A stretch of 64,000 nucleotides of DNA, from the NCBI GenBank assembly GCA_020186115.1, contig WSYJ01000169.1, positions 1-64,000 on the forward strand, given 5' to 3'. A model generated the notes under the pieces. It made no database searches, was not told the origin of the DNA, and saw only the letters and a list, made by a program, of their open reading frames with translations. Below, piece by piece: positions 59,642 to 64,000 of this stretch; positions within the stretch are counted from its first letter, which is position 1; every line of letters starts with the position of its first letter. This DNA comes from Histomonas meleagridis (taxonomy: Eukaryota > Parabasalia > Tritrichomonadida > Dientamoebidae). Position numbers and translations under genes: made by a program.

Positions 59642-60775
59642 TCACATACAATCATATAATTTAACATCTTCATTTTCAATCTTAATTCCTTTTTGTTTAA
59701 TAAGCCATTTTACTACTATAGGGTTTCCATTATTAAGCAGATCAAAAAAAAGTTCGTTTTTGATAAGTTTTCCTTCAAAAAATAAATGTATAAATGGAAG
59801 ATTATTAAAACTTATTACTGCAGCTTGAAGTGAAAGACTTAATTTTGATAAACCTTCTTTCGCTAGAAACGATAAAATTTCATAGTTGATGTATTTTAAA
59901 CATTGTATTCCTAATTTATTTAAATCTTTATCAATGATGAAGTATTTTCTTTCTACAAATCTTTGGTTTCTTTCATCATAAAAATAATAAAAAACGTCAT
60001 TTCGATGAAATTGAATTGCTGTTTCTAATACATTGCTAATTGTCGAATTATTTTGTATGCATAAATGGATAATTTCTAAATTTCCGCCTGCAATTGCATA
60101 TTTTAATGTATTTTCAACATTTGATCCATTAATTAATAAAAACTTAAAACATTTAATTGATTTAAAAAATGCTGCATAATCAATTAATGAAACATTTTTA
60201 TGATTAACAAATGAACTTTTTTCAGAAGGTGATGGTTCAATTGTTTGATTAAAATCAAATTTATTTTGTGCTGACATTTCTTGTAATTCTTCAATATTAT
60301 CATTTCGAAGAATCTCCAATATATGATTTTCTTTTTGATTTTCTTGGTTTTCTTTATTTACAATTCTTTTCACATAATAAAAAAGATTTGAAGGTATCAT
60401 TTTTTGTTTGTTCATTTCGTTAAGAAGACATTCTGATTCATTTGTCTTTATTTGGTAAAGATAAATAGTTAACACATTAAGCAATTTTGAAAAACTTAAA
60501 TTTTTTGTGTTTGATAACAAATTTAAAAATAAAATGTATAGACTTGCATCTTTATTTTGTGTAGAATAAGACATATAAATACACTGTGTGATATAAAACT
60601 CATAAAGTAGAGAACATTTTGGCTGAACTTCTAATACTTTTGAAACTTTGTGAGAAATTATTTCGAGATTATTTTCATTTAATTCTAAAAACAACTTTTC
60701 AATTTTAATCGCTTCATCAGGAACAAGCTGTAAAACTAATGGGCTTGGTGGTGGTGGTGGCGGAGGAATATCCAT
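59642..60775 (-). CDS. DUF3447/ankyrin protein D with polyproline start
   Basis: 377 residues from the ATG at 60775. It begins MDIPPPPPPPSPL, a proline run absent from genes A-C and suited to binding profilin, SH3 or WW partners. Then the helical N-terminal domain and DUF3447 core (LEILRNDNIEELQEMSAQNK, FDFNQTIEPSPSEKSSF, YAIAGGNLEIIHLCIQNNST) and an ankyrin-like end. The NDWELHKK segment of the other members is missing. Function unknown. Confidence 0.75.
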   Translation of the reverse strand: MDIPPPPPPPSPLVLQLVPDEAIKIEKLFLELNENNLEIISHKVSKVLEVQPKCSLLYEFYITQCIYMSYSTQNKDASLYILFLNLLSNTKNLSFSKLLNVLTIYLYQIKTNESECLLNEMNKQKMIPSNLFYYVKRIVNKENQENQKENHILEILRNDNIEELQEMSAQNKFDFNQTIEPSPSEKSSFVNHKNVSLIDYAAFFKSIKCFKFLLINGSNVENTLKYAIAGGNLEIIHLCIQNNSTISNVLETAIQFHRNDVFYYFYDERNQRFVERKYFIIDKDLNKLGIQCLKYINYEILSFLAKEGLSKLSLSLQAAVISFNNLPFIHLFFEGKLIKNELFFDLLNNGNPIVVKWLIKQKGIKIENEDVKLYDCM

Positions 60776-61144
60776 AAAAAGTATTTTAGTGAATTCACTA
60801 AAAAGGCATTTTTGATTTCAGATAGAAATCTGGCATTTTTGATTTCAAATAGAAATGGCTTAGGTGAAGTAAAAAACTGACGCTTTAAACAAAAAATCCA
60901 AATTTCTTATCATTTGTCCTATAAAATTCGATATAAATATGAATATAACAATATGTAATGTATGTTGATGCAAATATTTTGTATAAACTCAAATAACATA
61001 TTTGGAATAAAGATAAATTTGTTTTAAATATGGGGAACGTTAAGTCACTTCATGTTTTCAAAAACAATGAAACGATCATAAACAATTCAATTTTACAGTG
61101 CTCAAAACGAGTTTTACTCTTCTTATTCTAGTAAACTTAATTAT
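60776..61144. other. Intergenic, 369 bp
   Basis: Near 60815-60860 the phrase GATTTCA(G/A)ATAGAAAT is repeated in tandem twice (about 25 bp unit). Otherwise AT-rich with no feature. Confidence 0.4.
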
Positions 61145-62320
61145 TTAAATAAGCACAGACCATTTATGATTCACAACACCATATTGTATGTTGCGAAGTT
61201 TATCATAAATCATATGAGCAAATGGCCCAATTGTTGCATTTGGATTATCCAAATCCACTGGGATATCATAACATTTATCGTTATAGATAATCTTATTTAC
61301 AGGTGAAATAATTGCAGCAGTTCCAGTACCAAATACTTCAAGTACTCTCTTTTCATTTAGCGCCTTAATTAAGTCACCTATTTTCCATTCTTCTTCGCTA
61401 ACTTTTATGTCCTTTTCCATACGCGCCAACTCCAGAACTGAATCCCTTGTAACACCTGGAAGAATGAGATGTTTCGAAACCGGTGCTGTTACGAGTTCCT
61501 TTTCACCATTTTCGTTTATCCAAACTCCCATAATGTTCATCGATCCGACTTCTGTAATATATTCTTCTTTCCCATACAACCAAAGCACTTGCTGGCAATT
61601 CTTTTCATGCGCAATTTCTCCAGGCATAACAGTTATACCATAGTTTGGTGCGACTTTGAAGTTACCTGTACCTCCTGGCCAAGCGCGACAATACTCATTG
61701 CATGCCCAGAGCGAAATTGGCTTGAAACCTGTTGTGTAATAATGCCCGACAGGAGATAAGATGATGTACAGAAGGCATTGGTCGCATTTCTTCAGTCCAA
61801 GTGATGGCGTTGTCCCAATCATTGTTGGGCGAATGTAAAGCGAGTATCCTTCTTCATATGGAACCCAACGTTCATCAACGCGCACAAGTTCAATAATGCA
61901 CTTCATTAATTCGTCAGGATCAGGCGCTGGAAGAGCCATTCGTTTCGCGCTGTTAGCAAAGCGAACGCAATTCATGTCAGGTCGGAAAAGACGGACTTTG
62001 CCTTGCAAATCACGAAACGCTTTTAGACCCTCAAAGATTCCAGTGCCATAGTGGAAAATTGAAGCTTGCGGAGGTAAAGAAATGTTTGAAAATGGTACTA
62101 TTTTTATTGATTTCCACTCGTGGTCGTATGTGGCAATGAGCATATGATCAGTGAAAATTGAACCAAATGGAACACCGTGGAGATCGGGAATAGGCTTCTT
62201 TTCGTTGGTTATTTCTTTTTCGAGACGATTAAAAAGAAACGACATCAAAAAAAATGTTTCAGGTGAATAAAATATAATTTTTTGCCGTTGAAATAAAATT
62301 TTCTTTTTCGCTTTAGACAT
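61145..62320 (-). CDS. Branched-chain amino acid aminotransferase (fold IV PLP enzyme)
   Basis: 391 residues from the ATG at 62320. The class IV pattern is complete: FHYGTGIFEGLKAFRDLQGK, RPDMNCVRFANSAKRMALP, YIRPTMIGTTPSLGL, PLP lysine about 222 in GGTGNFKVAPNYG, EVGSMNIMGVW, LILPGVTRDSVLELAR, VFGTGTAAIISPV. It transfers the amino group between Leu/Ile/Val and 2-oxoglutarate. The enzyme proper starts at a second Met (62245); the first 25 residues (SKAKKKILFQRQK) are a basic extension that may be a targeting signal or simply not used. Similar to the eukaryotic/bacterial large BCAT type. Confidence 0.92.
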   Translation of the reverse strand: MSKAKKKILFQRQKIIFYSPETFFLMSFLFNRLEKEITNEKKPIPDLHGVPFGSIFTDHMLIATYDHEWKSIKIVPFSNISLPPQASIFHYGTGIFEGLKAFRDLQGKVRLFRPDMNCVRFANSAKRMALPAPDPDELMKCIIELVRVDERWVPYEEGYSLYIRPTMIGTTPSLGLKKCDQCLLYIILSPVGHYYTTGFKPISLWACNEYCRAWPGGTGNFKVAPNYGITVMPGEIAHEKNCQQVLWLYGKEEYITEVGSMNIMGVWINENGEKELVTAPVSKHLILPGVTRDSVLELARMEKDIKVSEEEWKIGDLIKALNEKRVLEVFGTGTAAIISPVNKIIYNDKCYDIPVDLDNPNATIGPFAHMIYDKLRNIQYGVVNHKWSVLI

Positions 62321-62595
62321 GTCTAATCAGATTGATTTAATTTAAATGTTCTGAATTATTATTATATCTTCTTATAGTCTAATGATATATTCAGAATTAC
62401 ATGAAGTTGTATTTTGCTAACAAATAAATAATATTTACTATCTTTATTACTTATTGTACATATAACACAAAATATTCATGAGTATTAAACACTTGTATAC
62501 TTCTCATACACGAAATGATCAAAAGTTTAGAAACGCCGAATAATTTCCATACAAAATAACCGATTTTTATATCTTTGGTAACAAAGCAAACATTC

Positions 62596-63559
62596 ATGTT
62601 TAATTACACCAAAGTCTCTCCAAAAATGACTCACCCAATGAAACCAAAACTTATCAAAGGGTTGAGTTCGTTAGATTTTGATGGTCTTATTTCTTATATC
62701 AAAAATGGATTTGCTCAAAATACTGTTTTTCTAACAGGCGCTGGTGCTTCTGTTGCCGCAGGAATCCCTGACTTTAGGTCACCTGGCACAGGCGTTTATT
62801 CAAATCTTGAAAAATATAATTTGCCATATCCCGAAGCACCATTCTCTATTGATTATTTTGACAATAATCCAGCACCGTTTTTTGAAATTAAGCAACCTTT
62901 TCTTAGTGGAGACTTTAAACCCGTTGCACCACATTACATGGCAACATTATTTGACAGGCATGATCTTCTTTTACGACTTTACACGCAAAATGTAGATGGC
63001 CTCGATCGGAAAGCAGGAGTTTCTGAAGATAAATTAGTTGAATGTCATGGAACTTATTCCACCAATACATGTCGAAATTGTGGCGATAAATCTAAACACG
63101 AAGATTACCTCGAAGAGTTCAAGACAGGCAAAGTTGTTTATTGCAAAAAATGTGGGATAGGGGTTGTTAAACCTGATTCCGTATTATTTGGTGAATCACT
63201 TCCAAAGCGATTTTATCATCTTTATCCAAATGACTTTGCATCTGCGGACCTTCTTATTGTTATTGGTACGTCACTGAAAGTTACTCCATGCTCATTACTT
63301 CCTGGATATTGTCGAAAAGATTGTCTTCGAGTTTTGATTAATAAAGAACCTGTTGCGACATATGAAGAAAAAGTCAGCGTCGACGAAAGACGAAATGTTT
63401 TGGTCGATTTAGCTGAGAATAGTCATAAAGAACTGTTTAAGTTCGGTCATGTTACAAATCGAAGAGATATTTTCCCTTCAGGGCGATTGCGAAGAAATAT
63501 GCAAACAAATAATTGATGCTTTAGGATGGACTGACGAATTTAATGAAATTCATTTGTAA
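62596..63559 (+). CDS. Sir2-type NAD-dependent deacetylase (sirtuin), frame-broken near the 3' end
   Basis: ATG at 62596 (MFNYTKVSPKM); a later ATG at 62626 is possible. Catalytic core: GAGASVAAGIPDFRSP about 48-63, TQNVDGLDRKAG, catalytic His in ECHGTYSTNTC, zinc cysteines CRNCG and YCKKCG, VIGTSLKVTP, RVLINKEPV. It groups by eye with class I (SIRT2-like) sirtuins, which deacetylate histones or tubulin. The frame breaks at CCC 63474-63476 and would stop at 63516; the partial copy at 26.2 kb has only CC there and continues to a stop equivalent to 63557-63559, so the extra C is the lesion. Confidence 0.88.
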
Positions 63560-63740
63560 ATAATTTAATTGATTATCAAAAAGTGTAATAAAAAGACTTC
63601 ATTTTCATTATTGATTGATGATACAAATTTCCTATAAAACATATTTTTCAAAATTTTTTATTTGATGATTATTTTCTTTTTCTTCAAATCTAAATTATCC
63701 TCGTGTGTTTGAAACAAATCTAATTAGATTGCCCACTTTG

Positions 63741-63786
63741 TCATCACTTTATTGGGATCGCGTTTTATAGCAATTTCTTTTAATTA
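63741..63786 (-). repeat. Conserved 3' flank block of ankyrin genes, copy E
   Basis: Inverted match of 25924-25985: TCATCACTTTATTGGGATCG followed by CGTTTTATAGCAATTTC. It lies between the sirtuin and the ankyrin array read from the right edge. Confidence 0.65.
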
Positions 63787-64000
63787 TCTCCTTTTTCATT
63801 TAGTAATTTAACTATTTCTGTATAACCATTATAAGATGCTAATATAAGTGCTGTATCAAATAGTTTAAATGATTTCCAAATATTATTTTGAAATATTAAA
63901 TTATTCAAAGAAATTCTAAATAAAACAAATAAATATCTTTAGCATTAATATCAATTCCTTCTTGTTCAAGAAGTAACTTAACTATTTCTGTATGACCATA
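63783..64000 (-). repeat. 3' end of a fifth ankyrin gene (E), continues past the window
   Basis: Minus strand, last repeat TALILASYNGYTEIVKLLNE ending KGDN-stop near 63783, preceded by the usual AT-rich spacer and the next ankyrin unit (KLLLEQEGIDINAKDI) at 63930-64000. Only the last one and a half units are visible. Confidence 0.7.

Overview
The window is nuclear DNA of a parabasalid protist, most likely Tritrichomonas or a close relative. Evidence: very AT-rich, almost intron-free, closely packed single-exon genes on both strands; several members of the trichomonad DUF3447/ankyrin family; an initiator-binding-domain (IBP39-type) protein; and eukaryotic signalling and trafficking genes (AGC kinases, SCAMP, pecanex, NEDD8-like, U1A/U2B''-like). 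The genus is inferred from gene content only.

Layout. 1-15253 holds one giant talin-like gene that enters from the left edge. It has four tandem FERM units, a helical rod of about 3100 residues and a C-terminal actin-binding I/LWEQ-type end; its first 4 kb and a site near 13706 are frame-broken. 15.6-18.4 kb carries two broken genes, a membrane-anchored glycosidase-like protein and an SLC12 transporter fragment. 18.4-26.7 kb is an accessory block: two DUF3447/ankyrin genes in opposite orientation around a four-span membrane protein and a Sel1-repeat gene, followed by an inverted, truncated copy of the sirtuin 3' half. 26.8-33.2 kb has a coiled-coil remnant, tRNA-Leu(UAA), a NEDD8-like gene, a U1A/U2B''-like gene, an Akt-like kinase, a tRNA-binding (Arc1p/EMAPII) protein and a PX gene with an in-frame stop. 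33.3-35.5 kb is a third DUF3447/ankyrin gene. 35.9-58.3 kb is mostly intact: PDK1-like kinase, a tiny membrane protein, pecanex, a TAF1-like fragment, SCAMP, a double PB1-like protein, a longin-like protein, a SAPS-like protein, a coiled-coil protein, a P-loop ATPase with a sequon-rich tail, the IBD protein and an LRR protein. 58.5-64 kb ends with a small ORF, a fourth DUF3447/ankyrin gene, a branched-chain aminotransferase, a sirtuin and the tail of a fifth ankyrin gene.

Some genes suggest shared pathways. The Akt-like and PDK1-like kinases could be partners in one phosphoinositide cascade. The talin-like protein would link membrane to actin. PX, SCAMP and longin-like proteins belong to endomembrane traffic.

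The strongest overall signals are three. Single-base gains in homopolymer runs break many genes but leave others completely intact, and the two sirtuin copies each carry a different one. The ankyrin genes carry 3' arrays of about 150-171 bp whose common 170-bp unit is not a whole number of codons. Sirtuin and ankyrin ends are linked in a recent inverted segmental duplication.
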